DNA of 64,000 bases from Colimorpha sp045222295 (GCA_045222295.1 JBGUXP010000010.1:66697-130696), one strand, 5' to 3'; shown: positions 7,716-16,422, counted from the first letter of the stretch. Made by a program: numbers and translations. The notes: generated by a model from the letters alone, not told the origin.

Positions 7716-9551
7716 ATGAAGAAACTGCTGCTCATATTGCTCTGTGTGCTTACTGTTGGTGCTGTTCAGGCACAGAAAAAGCACAAGACGGTTGACAAAA
7801 AGAAATTGCCGACGGTTGTCTCTGTGGCCGATATCCTCCCCAATTATGGTTTGGATACAGCCATGGTGAATGATACGGCCTATGTGGTGGATTATCTGGA
7901 AAGTCAGCCTCAGGACTTTGTGGCGCTAACCAACTATTGTGTAGGAGTTAGAACAAAGGCCCAACAGGCCATTCGTTCCATTGAGTCCGACTATGTTCAC
8001 AAGGACAGTCTGATATGGATTGATTCGAATACGGTTCTTTCTGATTATGATATCTTTGAGTTTCGGTTGCGTCGTTTGGCCGATATGATGGGGCGTATGA
8101 GCATTCGCTACAGCCGGTTGGAGCAGCAGCGTGTGGAAGCAGAGAAGGAAGCTGCCCGCCAGAAGGCTATTGAGGAGGCTGCCCGTCAGCAGCGCGAACG
8201 TGATTCAGAGGCCGACGGCCTGCGCAACAGCATTGATCTTCATCACCGTTCTATCATTACAGCCTGTGATGGCGTGGGGATTAAGGACAAGACAAAGTTG
8301 AAAGAGCTAAAGGATCTCTACTATTCCTATCTGATGGTCTATAACAAGTATGACTTGTCGACAGGACACGCTACCAATGAATCGATAGCACAGTTGGATG
8401 AGCTGAATGCTTTCCAGAACGACTTGCTGGAGAATGTGCTGGGTGCTCATTCGCTTCCCTCGCAAATCGAGAACTTTAAGAATGTCTTGAAGGGACGTTG
8501 CGACCGGGAAACCAACGATGTCTACCGTAGCTATTCGCGTGTATTCAAGGTGACATCGGTGCCAGTCTCTTTTGCTAATGTTAACGAATATGGAGACTAC
8601 ATCAACCGCCTGCAGACCATCATCAATGTCCAGAACCGTTACCTGCAGGTCCTTGAGTTGCGAGCTACCATCAACGCCGGTACCAATCAGATTATTCAAC
8701 TTTATGGGAAAAAGTACCGCAAGGAGGTTGACTCCTATAAAGAGGTGGCGCGCTCCATCAACATGGTTCCCGATTTCACTACCAACGCAGAAAGCATCAA
8801 TTTCATCCAACGTCTGGAAGAATTTATTGCCGCTCAGCAGCGCTATGTCGACAATTATTCCTTCCTCGAGGACATTAGCATTCGCTCCGATTCCATCCTC
8901 AATGGCCGTGACAGTAAGTTTCGCGATGTGGTGACAGCCTATCGTGACCTCCAGGAGTCATTGGTCCCTGTACCGACCTTCAAGACTCTCGGTGAGGCCG
9001 CCCATTATGAGGAACAGCTCAATGAAGTGGTGAAAATCCAGAAATGCTATCTCCAGGTCATCCGTCTTCGTCATGTGATTGAACACAACGACGACTCTCT
9101 CATGTCCATGCGCAAGGTCGACCGCACCATCTACAACGGCTACCGGCTTTTCCGTCAGCAGGCCGACCTCCATCCCTCATTCTCCACCTCGCAGCGTGGC
9201 GAGAGTTTTGTCGGTATGCTTAACTCACATATTGAACTCCAGCAGTTCTGCCTCTCCATTGTCCAGAAACGTCGTCAAATCACTGCCAATGGCAATAAAA
9301 TTAGCAATAAGAGCACCTCATATCGCAATATAAGTAAGGCTTATTCGCGTATGATGAAGGTCTACGATGATTTCGATGACATTGCCAATGCAGAGGATTT
9401 GCGTCGCTATTCGCGCCAGTGCGATGCTGTCATCGAAATGCAGGAGGCGTTCCTCAACCTGCTGTCTAGTGACTTGGTCGCGACTAGCGATATGCAGCTC
9501 AAGCGTGAGACTGACATTGGAAAGATAAAGGCTGTTGTGGGATTGGAATAA
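7716..9551 (+). CDS. Secreted protein made of six ~70-residue helical repeats
   Basis: 611 residues. A signal peptide (MKKLLLILLCVLTVGAVQAQ) is followed by a Lys-rich stretch, a globular-looking part (about 35-130), and a charged coiled-coil segment (about 135-170, rich in EAARQ). Residues 203-611 are tandem repeats of 67-71 residues, each starting with Tyr (YSYL, YRSY, YKEV, YRDL, YRLF, YSRM) and sharing a core like 'P-x-F-x-T...L-x-x-x-I-x-I-Q-x-x-Y-L'. The predicted fold is an all-helical solenoid or spectrin-like rod. No known family is recognised. Probably periplasmic or surface located; it may share a transcript with the PurF-like gene 20 bp upstream. Confidence 0.75.
   Translation: MKKLLLILLCVLTVGAVQAQKKHKTVDKKKLPTVVSVADILPNYGLDTAMVNDTAYVVDYLESQPQDFVALTNYCVGVRTKAQQAIRSIESDYVHKDSLIWIDSNTVLSDYDIFEFRLRRLADMMGRMSIRYSRLEQQRVEAEKEAARQKAIEEAARQQRERDSEADGLRNSIDLHHRSIITACDGVGIKDKTKLKELKDLYYSYLMVYNKYDLSTGHATNESIAQLDELNAFQNDLLENVLGAHSLPSQIENFKNVLKGRCDRETNDVYRSYSRVFKVTSVPVSFANVNEYGDYINRLQTIINVQNRYLQVLELRATINAGTNQIIQLYGKKYRKEVDSYKEVARSINMVPDFTTNAESINFIQRLEEFIAAQQRYVDNYSFLEDISIRSDSILNGRDSKFRDVVTAYRDLQESLVPVPTFKTLGEAAHYEEQLNEVVKIQKCYLQVIRLRHVIEHNDDSLMSMRKVDRTIYNGYRLFRQQADLHPSFSTSQRGESFVGMLNSHIELQQFCLSIVQKRRQITANGNKISNKSTSYRNISKAYSRMMKVYDDFDDIANAEDLRRYSRQCDAVIEMQEAFLNLLSSDLVATSDMQLKRETDIGKIKAVVGLE
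8322..9548 (+). repeat. Protein-level tandem repeat, six units of 67-71 codons
   Basis: Units start at residues 203, 270, 341, 409, 476 and 543 of the 7716-9551 product. Conserved features per unit are a leading Tyr, a Pro/Phe about 11-14 residues in, an L-x-x-x-I/V-x-x-Q-x-x-Y/F-L heptad near the middle, and a basic segment near the end. DNA identity between units is low, so the array is old. Confidence 0.7.
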
Positions 9552-9583
9552 AAAAAAGGCATCCGTTAACGGATGCCTTTTTT
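9551..9583. terminator. Bidirectional rho-independent terminator
   Basis: A perfect 20-bp palindrome (GGCATCCGTT/AACGGATGCC, 9558-9577) is flanked by seven A and six T. It lies between two convergent genes and can stop both transcripts. Confidence 0.9.
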
Positions 9584-9597
9584 CATTTTATGATGTT

Positions 9598-11055
9598 TTA
9601 TTTCTTTACCGGCATGGCGGCAAGGGTGGCCACAAGATAGTCGTAGAACTTCTTGCTGCTGGGGATGTTGGCGCGCTCATCGGGGCTGTGGGGGCTCTCC
9701 AGGGTCGGACCAAAGGAGATCATCTCCATGTCGGGATATTTGCCGCCCAGTAGGCCGCACTCGAGACCCGCGTGGATGGCCACGACGGCGGGCTCTTTCT
9801 TGTACATCTTCTTATAGACCTGCTTCATGGTCTTCAGCAACTGGCTGTCCATATTGGGTTTCCATCCGGGATAGGCGCCGCTGAGCTGGCATTTGCCACC
9901 GGCCAGTTCGGCCAGGCAGACGAGGCGCTCGGCAAGGGCTTCCTTGGCGGTGTCGACAGAGGAACGCAGCAGGGCCTGTACGGTGAACTTCTTGGCGGCG
10001 GTGGTCTTTACGATGGCCAGGTTCAGCGAGGTCTCCACAAGGCCTTCCATATCTTTGCTCATGCGGATGACACCGTTGGGGGCTACCATCATCAGGTTGA
10101 TGATTTTCTGGGTGTCGGCATCGGAGATGACCATGGGGCTCATGCGGACTTTCTCGTATTTCATGAAGAAGTCGGGCTCCACCTTGCCAATCTCTTTCTT
10201 CACCCAGCCGGCCACCTTGTCAAGTTCCTTGAGGATGCAGTCGGTGTTCTTCTTCGGGAAGGCGATGACGGCTTCGGCATCGCGCGGGATGGCGTTGCGC
10301 ATGTTGCCGCCCTCGATGCTGATGAGGCGCAGACCGCATTCGGCTACCCAGCGGAGGTGACGGAACATCAGTTTGTTCACATTGGCACGGCCGGAGTTGA
10401 TTTCCATGCCGGAGTGGCCGCCCTTGAGACCACCGAAGGTTATCTTGTAGGCGCAGTAGTCTTTGGGGGCTTTCTCTGTCTTGTAGGGGATGCTGAGGGT
10501 GGCATCGATACCGCCGGCGCAGCCCACATAGAGTTCGCCTTCGGTCTCACTGTCGAGGTTCAGCAGGTAGTCACCCTTGAGTTCGCCCTTTTTCAGGCCG
10601 AAGGCACCAGTCATACCGGTCTCTTCGTCGGTGGTGATGAGGGCCTCGAGGGGACCGTGTTTGACGGTCTTGGAGGTGAAGACAGCCATGATGGCGGCAA
10701 CGCCGAGGCCGTCGTCGGCACCGAGGGTGGTGTCATCGGCATAGACCCAGTCGCCCACAATCTTGGTCTTGATGGGGTCTTTAAGGAAGTCGTGCTTCTT
10801 GCCGGCACGGGCCTGGGGCACCATGTCCATGTGTGCCTGCAGCACCACGGGATGGACCTTCTCCATGCCCTTGGTGGCGGGCTTGCTCAAGATGACGTTT
10901 CCAACTTTGTCGACACGGCAGTCAATTTTATTCTTTTTTGCCCATTTCACAAGGAAATCACGGACGATTTCTTCATGCTTCGAGGGACGCGGACATTTGG
11001 TAAGAGCATCGAAATTGCTCCACAACTCTTTGGGTTCGAGGTCTTTGATTGTCAT
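9598..11055 (-). CDS. pepD: Aminoacyl-histidine dipeptidase (M20 metallopeptidase, PepD)
   Basis: 485 residues, the usual length for PepD. Visible M20 zinc-site motifs are QAHMDMVP (His75, Asp77), LGADDG (Asp114) and TTDEETG (Glu144-Glu145), with a C-terminal SPHSPDE near residue 461. The enzyme cleaves dipeptides such as carnosine and X-His in the cytoplasm, supplying amino acids. There is no signal peptide. A good promoter lies just upstream (11103-11134), and a shared terminator lies after the stop, so it is probably a single-gene unit. Confidence 0.93.
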   Translation of the reverse strand: MTIKDLEPKELWSNFDALTKCPRPSKHEEIVRDFLVKWAKKNKIDCRVDKVGNVILSKPATKGMEKVHPVVLQAHMDMVPQARAGKKHDFLKDPIKTKIVGDWVYADDTTLGADDGLGVAAIMAVFTSKTVKHGPLEALITTDEETGMTGAFGLKKGELKGDYLLNLDSETEGELYVGCAGGIDATLSIPYKTEKAPKDYCAYKITFGGLKGGHSGMEINSGRANVNKLMFRHLRWVAECGLRLISIEGGNMRNAIPRDAEAVIAFPKKNTDCILKELDKVAGWVKKEIGKVEPDFFMKYEKVRMSPMVISDADTQKIINLMMVAPNGVIRMSKDMEGLVETSLNLAIVKTTAAKKFTVQALLRSSVDTAKEALAERLVCLAELAGGKCQLSGAYPGWKPNMDSQLLKTMKQVYKKMYKKEPAVVAIHAGLECGLLGGKYPDMEMISFGPTLESPHSPDERANIPSSKKFYDYLVATLAAMPVKK

Positions 11056-11102
11056 GATTGAAAGGTTTTATTTTGTAATAATTTTATTTCTAATACAAAA
11101 TG

Positions 11103-11134
11103 CAAATATACAAATATAATTTTATGTATGCAAA
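11103..11134 (-). promoter_or_regulatory. Promoter of pepD
   Basis: On the minus strand TTTG (11134-11131), a 20-nt spacer and TATATTTG (11110-11103) match the Bacteroidetes consensus. An adjacent second TATATTTG copy (11118-11111) overlaps the spacer. Confidence 0.7.
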
Positions 11135-11142
11135 TATTTTTT

Positions 11143-11706
11143 CTATTCTATGCCTGACAGGTCAAGAAGGTCGAGGATGGTGGTGAATAGGTTTTCCAAT
11201 TCGGCACGTTCTTTGAGTAGTTTCTTGGAGGTGTCGATAGGGGTGTCGAAATTGTAGACGGTGACGGGGGTGAAGGACTGCTGGTAGGAAGTGAGTATGT
11301 CATAGCGTTCTATGTCGGCGGGTAGGCAGGAATCAGGTTGGGAAGGGGGGGTGGAGAAATCCTCGCAAAAGAAGTCGGCAATTTCTGAGGCGCGTTCACC
11401 TTTGATAATCATCATCTTGTGCCCAGGCACCCAGTGAGGGGCAGAGAGTTGGGAACGGGTGGGGGTGAGAGGGCGTTCGATGAGGTAGTAGTCAAGTTGA
11501 CGTAGGTTGTCATGATAGGAATAGAGAGGCCAGCTTTGGCCGTCGATCTGGAGGTCATCGAGTCGCGCGAGTGCGAGATGGTAGAGGTGATTAATGTCGT
11601 CAACAAAGAGGTAGCCTGGGGTTGTGGTATGGAAGAAGAGGTAGGCGAGGTCTTCACTATTGTCTTCAAGGTCGTCGAGGTCCAGTTTGAATACCTGTTT
11701 TTTCAT
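11143..11706 (-). CDS. Conserved hypothetical protein, unknown function
   Basis: 187 residues, cytoplasmic (no signal or membrane segment), acidic at the N-terminus (KLDLDDLEDNSEDLAY) and with a helical, Leu-rich C-terminus. The middle part reads like an alternating alpha/beta domain. I do not recognise a family and see no catalytic motif. It ends 36 bp upstream of the region holding the pepD promoter and starts 34 bp after the radical SAM gene's stop, so it may be the last gene of that operon. Confidence 0.65.
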   Translation of the reverse strand: MKKQVFKLDLDDLEDNSEDLAYLFFHTTTPGYLFVDDINHLYHLALARLDDLQIDGQSWPLYSYHDNLRQLDYYLIERPLTPTRSQLSAPHWVPGHKMMIIKGERASEIADFFCEDFSTPPSQPDSCLPADIERYDILTSYQQSFTPVTVYNFDTPIDTSKKLLKERAELENLFTTILDLLDLSGIE

Positions 11707-11740
11707 ATCTGTCCTAAATCAAGGTTAAGGTAAAAATGTT

Positions 11741-12658
11741 CTATGAGAATGGGTTATCTTTGTTTGTGAAGTCGGGGCGGTAGGTGAGCTCTGAGGCCAG
11801 CTCTTGCAACCAGCCGTCGAATCCTAACTCCTTATAGTGTTGCGCTACGAGGTTGTATTCGTTGGCACTGAGACAGCGATTGAGCGGCTGGGGGAGGTCC
11901 GGGTGTGGGGGGAAATACTGAGCCATGAGTGATACATGGACTTTGAACGGGGGGATGTTGTCGGCAATCCAGTCGAGCACTGCCAGCGAGTTTTCCACAT
12001 GTCCCGGGAGAACAAGATGGCGTATGATGAGGCCTCGGAAGGCTATGCCGTTGTCGTCGCATTTCAGGCCTGCGCCAACTTGTCGCATCATTTCGAGGAG
12101 TGCTTTGGAGGCCACCTCGGGATAGTCGGGGGCGTGACTGTAGCGGCAGGCAAGATCGTTGTCCATGTATTTGAAATCGGGGAGATAAATATCGACAAGT
12201 CCTTCCAGGGAACGGAGGGTGTCGACGCTCTCGTAGCCGCTGGAATTGTAGACCACTGTGGGGTTGAATCCCCGTTGGCGCACGGCCTCGACGATGGCAG
12301 GGAGCTGGTGGGCATAGTGGGCGGCGGTGACGAAGCCTAGGAGTGCGGAATGCGGGGAGTTGAGGGCGGAGAGCAGTTGGCAGATACGGTCGGCAATTTC
12401 GTCAACGGTGCGGTAGTGGATGAGCGAGGCATCGACGCTGGCGGCGGAGATGTCACGGTTCTGACAGTAGATGCAGTGGAGGTTGCAGTGGGAGAAGAAG
12501 ACGTTGACGATAGGATTAAGAGGGGGTTCCTCGCCGGTATGCACGCAGATGGCGGAGACCTCCAGCCCTTCTGGTGCCCCGCAAAACCCAGTGGTTTTTC
12601 CTCGGTCAACCTCGCAACTCCTCGGACATAAATGGCATTTCATCTCTTCAACCGTCAA
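11741..12658 (-). CDS. PflX-type radical SAM protein
   Basis: 305 residues. The radical SAM cluster motif CxxxCxxC is at Cys58, Cys62 and Cys65 (CNLHCIYC). Ahead of it, CHLCPRSC (from Cys8) and GFCG form an extra cysteine site typical of the PflX group (COG1313), annotated as pyruvate formate-lyase activating enzyme homologues. The true substrate of this group is not settled. The gene follows a CxC lipoprotein gene by 12 bp and belongs with hydE and the GH20-like gene to one minus-strand operon. Two different radical SAM enzymes in one operon suggests a shared anaerobic function. Confidence 0.8.
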   Translation of the reverse strand: MTVEEMKCHLCPRSCEVDRGKTTGFCGAPEGLEVSAICVHTGEEPPLNPIVNVFFSHCNLHCIYCQNRDISAASVDASLIHYRTVDEIADRICQLLSALNSPHSALLGFVTAAHYAHQLPAIVEAVRQRGFNPTVVYNSSGYESVDTLRSLEGLVDIYLPDFKYMDNDLACRYSHAPDYPEVASKALLEMMRQVGAGLKCDDNGIAFRGLIIRHLVLPGHVENSLAVLDWIADNIPPFKVHVSLMAQYFPPHPDLPQPLNRCLSANEYNLVAQHYKELGFDGWLQELASELTYRPDFTNKDNPFS

Positions 12659-12670
12659 ATTATCAAACGT

Positions 12671-12913
12671 CTAGTCCCAATCACAGACAGAATAATATTG
12701 TACTCCTGCTTGGTAAATCATATTGGCGCAGGAGACTCCGTGGTCGTCGACTTCGTCGGAAGTAAAGGTCTCTGCAGCACCGTCGTAGCGTATGCAGGTG
12801 CATGTTTTGTGGCAGGAGGTGAGAGTAAACAAAAGGGATACTACAATGATTAAGGAGCAAAAGGGAGTGTGGGGGAGTGAGAGGGAGTGAAGGGACAAAT
12901 GTTTCTGTTGCAT
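12671..12913 (-). CDS. Small Cys-rich lipoprotein (CxC family, member 3)
   Basis: 80 residues. Lipobox LTSC is followed by HKT-C-T-C and later cysteines in VSCAN and SVCDWD, the same layout as the lipoproteins at 4815, 5057 and 58231. The N-terminal extension before the hydrophobic core (SLHSLSLPHTP) is encoded by a GGGAGTG-like repetitive stretch, so the true start may be an inner one. It sits between hydE (20 bp) and the radical SAM gene (12 bp). Function unknown. Confidence 0.75.
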   Translation of the reverse strand: MQQKHLSLHSLSLPHTPFCSLIIVVSLLFTLTSCHKTCTCIRYDGAAETFTSDEVDDHGVSCANMIYQAGVQYYSVCDWD

Positions 12914-12933
12914 ATTATATTGATTTTTAATTA

Positions 12934-13956
12934 CTAGTTTAAGAAATCGCCGCGGTCGACGGGTGTTTCCATGCCGATGGCTTTCATCCTTAGGCGTATG
13001 TCGGCTGCGCTCTCGGCGGCTTCGCTGCCGGTGGAGAGCTTGTTGTTGTAGATGGAGTAGAGTGCACGGGTGTCCTGTGGCGAGAGATTCGGCATCACCA
13101 CATTGGCACCGGCCATCACGGCCCTTTCACGGCCGTTGGGGTGCAAAGTGCCGAGAGCCGTGGTGGCAGGCAGCAGCACATGGGGGTGTAGTATTCGGAT
13201 GATTGCCAGGAGCCTCAGCGTCATCTCCACGCTGCCGGCTCGCTCATGCTCGAAGGGGGTGCCGGCGGCAGGAATGAAGGGCCCGATACCTACCATCTCG
13301 GGACGGAAATCCTGAATGAACAGAAGGTCCTTCTTCAGTGTCGCGAGGGTCTGCCCCGGTGAGCCTACCATGAATCCCGCACCCACCTGGAAGCCTATAT
13401 CGCGTAAGTCGAGCAGGCATTGCATGCGGTGTTCGAAGCTCATTTCTTCCGGGTGGAGGTGGGCGTAGTGGTCGGCATCGGCGGTCTCGTGGCGCAGGAG
13501 GTATCGGTCGGCACCGGCATCGAAGAACCGTTGGAAGCTCTCTTTGGATACGTTCACTCCCTTATGGTTGTGATCGTATCCACGTTCTCCCAGAGAGAGG
13601 GTGACGGCGCTGTCGGGGAATTCCTTTTTGATGGACACCACGATGTCGCACACAACCTCGTCAGTAAACCATCCGTCCTCGCCACCTTGCAACACAAAGG
13701 TGCGGAATCCTAGTTGGTGGCCTGTGCGGCAGCAGTCGAGGATTTGTTCTTTCGACAGGCGGTAGCGGTGGCAGGGGTTGCTGCGGCGAATGCCGCAATA
13801 GAGACAGTCGTTCTTGCAGTGATTGGTGATTTCGACGAGTCCGCGCATGAAGACACGGCGGCCGTAGACCTCGTCGCGCACACGGCAGGCTTCGGCGAAA
13901 AGATCCTCAATGGCTTTCGGGTCGCTCGTGGTCAGCAAATAGTCGATATCCATCAT
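12934..13956 (-). CDS. hydE: [FeFe]-hydrogenase maturase HydE (radical SAM)
   Basis: 340 residues. The radical SAM motif is CxxxCxxC at Cys47, Cys51 and Cys54 (NHCKNDCLYCGIR), followed by the HydE-like HRYRLS and LQGGED segments and GAGFMVGSPGQT. HydE acts with HydF and HydG in building the H-cluster of [FeFe] hydrogenase. None of the partners, nor a hydrogenase, is in this window. Two start codons overlap as ATGATG at 13956/13953, and the first overlaps the stop of the GH20-like gene, indicating translational coupling. A distant BioB/HydE-like role cannot be excluded. Confidence 0.87.
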   Translation of the reverse strand: MMDIDYLLTTSDPKAIEDLFAEACRVRDEVYGRRVFMRGLVEITNHCKNDCLYCGIRRSNPCHRYRLSKEQILDCCRTGHQLGFRTFVLQGGEDGWFTDEVVCDIVVSIKKEFPDSAVTLSLGERGYDHNHKGVNVSKESFQRFFDAGADRYLLRHETADADHYAHLHPEEMSFEHRMQCLLDLRDIGFQVGAGFMVGSPGQTLATLKKDLLFIQDFRPEMVGIGPFIPAAGTPFEHERAGSVEMTLRLLAIIRILHPHVLLPATTALGTLHPNGRERAVMAGANVVMPNLSPQDTRALYSIYNNKLSTGSEAAESAADIRLRMKAIGMETPVDRGDFLN

Positions 13957-15356
13957 TTAATCACAAATTCGTACACAGAATCCTGTTCCTGGTCTTTGTA
14001 GACGGTCTGTATCTTGATATGGGTACCGCGCTGGAGGTTGATGGGGCCGAGGTAGACGGGCGAGCGGCGTGTGGGGGTGCTAGTGTCGGTGGTGTAGAAG
14101 ATATAGGTGGAGGGAACCTCAGTTTCGATGGCGATGTTCATGATGTGGTCATCGACACGTGTAGCGCGGAACCGAGGGGTGAAGGAGCCCTCGCAGTAGT
14201 GGTAACCTTTGTTGTTGAGGCGCACCTTCTGGAATTCCACTTTCTTGCGGAAACGGTTCCAGTTCTTGGCTTCGCGGGGACTCCACAGACATTCGCTTAT
14301 GGCTAGCAGGCGTGGCAGCGCCATGTATTCGGCCTGCGATGTCGAGGAGATATGCTCGGTCGGAAGGTAGCACTGGCCACCCACGATGCTCTGCTCCACA
14401 TATTTGTTGGTCCCCTGAGGGGTGGGGTCGAACTCATAGGCTTTGGCCAGCGTGATGAGACCGTCGGCGGCCTCGGGTTGGTAGCGACGGTCGGCCTGAT
14501 AGTAGTCGAGGCGGCAGTATTCTTCAGGTGCGAGGATGATATGTTCGGCACCGCGTGTTGCCAGCATCGTGGCCTCCTGCAGGCTCTGCACCACTTGCCA
14601 CTCATTGTTGCTCGCTCTCAGCTCTCCCAGCTCCACCTCGATACCCAGGGCAGAGGCATAGGCGACGACTTCGTCGATTTCCTCGCGGCTGTAGGTGTTG
14701 TCTTCCTCAAGGGTGTCAGTCTCGCTGGTCAGGGAGTCGTTTCCAGACATGGCGCCGGGAATGTCCCAAAGGAATCGGTTGAGCTTGTAGTAAGCCATCA
14801 GGTCGAGGTATTTCTTGATGAATTTTACTGAGAACAGTTGGCGATTGGCCTCGAGGTGTGCGCCTCGCCATGCAAAGCGCGGATAGTCGAGGACGGTACA
14901 CTCTGGCAGGATGATGGAGGAGTAGGTGTGCTCCAGCACATCGGCAGGAATCATTTGGGATAGCGACTGGTAGGCGTAGAAGAGCCCCTTCTCGGTGTTG
15001 GCCGAGAGGCGTATGCCTGTCTGCCGCACCTCCAGCAGGTAGCCCTCATCGCCCAGTTCGGGATTGATGGTGTCGTTGAGGATGAGCTCTATGTCACTCT
15101 CCTCCGAGCGTGCTACCAGCGAGGGACGCAGGTGGGCATGGCGCAGCGAGTTCATGATGTATTTGGCTGTTGGCGAATTCTGGCCCAGCCCCGAGGCGGC
15201 GATGGCAACATTGCGGTTCAGCGTATAGGTGCCCTCTTTCTGCATCTGGAAGACAGGCTCGGGGATGATGTCAATCTGTGTGACGGTCACTGTGCGGCCG
15301 CACGAAGCCAGCAGCGCAGCAGCTATGACAGGGATTAGATATTTCTTCAGAGACAT
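13953..15356 (-). CDS. Shortened GH20 (beta-N-acetylhexosaminidase)-like lipoprotein, probably inactive
   Basis: 467 residues with lipobox LASC. An N-terminal GH20b-type domain (about 25-150) leads into the GH20 barrel start (YPRFAWRGAHLEANR). After DLMAYYKLNRFLWD the expected HWHLTDDQGWR is replaced by unrelated residues, and the stretch that normally carries the catalytic Asp-Glu pair (GGDE) and WDE motif is missing: about YASALGIEVE jumps to a segment matching the late barrel (HIILAPEEYCRLDYYQ). A C-terminal CHB-like domain (about 390-467) is intact. Full-length relatives are usually above 600 residues. No frameshift is visible, so this is a pseudoenzyme or an in-frame deletion product rather than obvious debris. 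Confidence 0.8.
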   Translation of the reverse strand: MSLKKYLIPVIAAALLASCGRTVTVTQIDIIPEPVFQMQKEGTYTLNRNVAIAASGLGQNSPTAKYIMNSLRHAHLRPSLVARSEESDIELILNDTINPELGDEGYLLEVRQTGIRLSANTEKGLFYAYQSLSQMIPADVLEHTYSSIILPECTVLDYPRFAWRGAHLEANRQLFSVKFIKKYLDLMAYYKLNRFLWDIPGAMSGNDSLTSETDTLEEDNTYSREEIDEVVAYASALGIEVELGELRASNNEWQVVQSLQEATMLATRGAEHIILAPEEYCRLDYYQADRRYQPEAADGLITLAKAYEFDPTPQGTNKYVEQSIVGGQCYLPTEHISSTSQAEYMALPRLLAISECLWSPREAKNWNRFRKKVEFQKVRLNNKGYHYCEGSFTPRFRATRVDDHIMNIAIETEVPSTYIFYTTDTSTPTRRSPVYLGPINLQRGTHIKIQTVYKDQEQDSVYEFVIK

Positions 15357-15664
15357 TGTTTATATATATTATACCTTATAATAACGTATCAATTATCCAT
15401 TTATTATTCCGTCCCTCCGAAAAAAAACTGTGAGAGTTAAGGACGACTTCCCTCTTTTATTGTCCTTTGTTGTTGTTAAAATAGAACCAATAGGGGGTAA
15501 TCGCCCCATGAAAGGCATACCATCTCCTACCACGGTAGGATTTGGGTAGGAGTTGATAAGGAGATGGTAGGGTGATGATGGGGTGTCGATGGCAGGTGAA
15601 ATGGTCTGCATTTGCTTGTGTATCATGCTGGTTGTTGCGTTTCCTGTTATGGGTTGTTAATAGA
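15357..15664. other. Divergent intergenic region with nested hairpins
   Basis: The 15357-15762 gap has no gene. It holds nested inverted repeats: an inner TCCTACC/GGTAGGA with a 2-nt loop (15525-15540) and an outer CCATCTCCT/AGGAGATGG (15520-15528 with 15559-15567). The motif GTAGGAGTTG in its right part recurs at 53830-53850. No promoter for the leftward GH20-like operon was found. Confidence 0.6.
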
Positions 15665-15690
15665 ATTGTTTAACAAAAATGTTTAACAAT
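15665..15690. promoter_or_regulatory. Candidate operator of the TetR-type regulator
   Basis: Two copies of the perfect odd palindrome TGTTTAACA (15667-15675 and 15680-15688) are spaced 13 bp centre to centre. Together they form a 26-bp interrupted palindrome bounded by ATTGTT and AACAAT. It ends directly before the -33 box of the regulator gene, the expected place for autorepression. Confidence 0.6.
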
Positions 15691-15721
15691 TTTGTTAATT
15701 TTGTTTTTGTTTGTATTTTTG
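15691..15721 (+). promoter_or_regulatory. Promoter of the TetR-type gene
   Basis: TTTG (15691-15694), a 19-nt spacer and TATTTTTG (15714-15721) match the Bacteroidetes consensus exactly. The ATG is 42 nt downstream. Confidence 0.75.
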
Positions 15722-15762
15722 TGGCTGTGAAGGACGATTTTCTAATTACATAACCTATTGAT

Positions 15763-16377
15763 ATGAAAGACAAAAACACACGAATGAGGATTCTGGAGGT
15801 GGCCGAGGAGGAGTTTCTGATGAAAGGCTTTTCCGGTGCTCGCACCACCGAGATTGCCAGGAATGCTAGCGTGAACCACGCGTTGTTGCACTACTATTTC
15901 AGCACCAAGGAGCTGCTGTTCGAGCAGGTGATGGAGGAGAAAATCAAGCAGCTGCGGGAGTTGATGCTGACTGTCTTCGAGGTGGAGGGTATGCCTGTGG
16001 TGGAGAAGATTGTGGAGGTGGTGGTGAGACAGTTTGAGTTTTTCTGCCAGCACCCCGACCTGCCACGTTTTGTTATCAACGAGGTGATTGCCCAGCCGGA
16101 ATATATAGAGAAAATAAAGCAGGAGATGCTCCCGGGGCTGAAGGATTCTGTCGCCCATTTGCAGCACGACCTCGACGCGGCTGCACGCAAAAGGGAGGTG
16201 CGACAGATGGATGCCTCCACGTTGCTGATGGACATACTCTCGGTGAATGTCTTCTCGTTTATCGTGGCACCGATTCTTTCCACGGCCAGTCCCGACATGG
16301 ACTTCCCGGCCTACTACAGCGCCCGCTGTCAGGAGAATGTGCAGCTGATTTTGAACCGAATTAATCCGGATATTTAA
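15763..16377 (+). CDS. TetR/AcrR-family transcriptional regulator
   Basis: 204 residues. The N-terminal helix-turn-helix of TetR type covers about residues 8-55 (ILEVAEEEFLMKGF, GARTTEIARNASV, HALLHYYF); the rest is an all-helical ligand-binding and dimer domain. The candidate operator at 15665-15690 sits on its own promoter. A polysaccharide flippase gene follows 45 bp downstream on the same strand and could be a target. The ligand cannot be read from the sequence. Confidence 0.9.
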   Translation: MKDKNTRMRILEVAEEEFLMKGFSGARTTEIARNASVNHALLHYYFSTKELLFEQVMEEKIKQLRELMLTVFEVEGMPVVEKIVEVVVRQFEFFCQHPDLPRFVINEVIAQPEYIEKIKQEMLPGLKDSVAHLQHDLDAAARKREVRQMDASTLLMDILSVNVFSFIVAPILSTASPDMDFPAYYSARCQENVQLILNRINPDI

Positions 16378-16422
16378 TATCTTTGCAGGGCAATAAATGA
16401 GTGGGGGTGGCGTTATTGGGGT

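Noticed and set aside
9772..11061. Long plus-strand frame opposite pepD
   Set aside because: Composition is His/Gly/Ala-rich from reading pepD in reverse; no family features, and pepD is clear.
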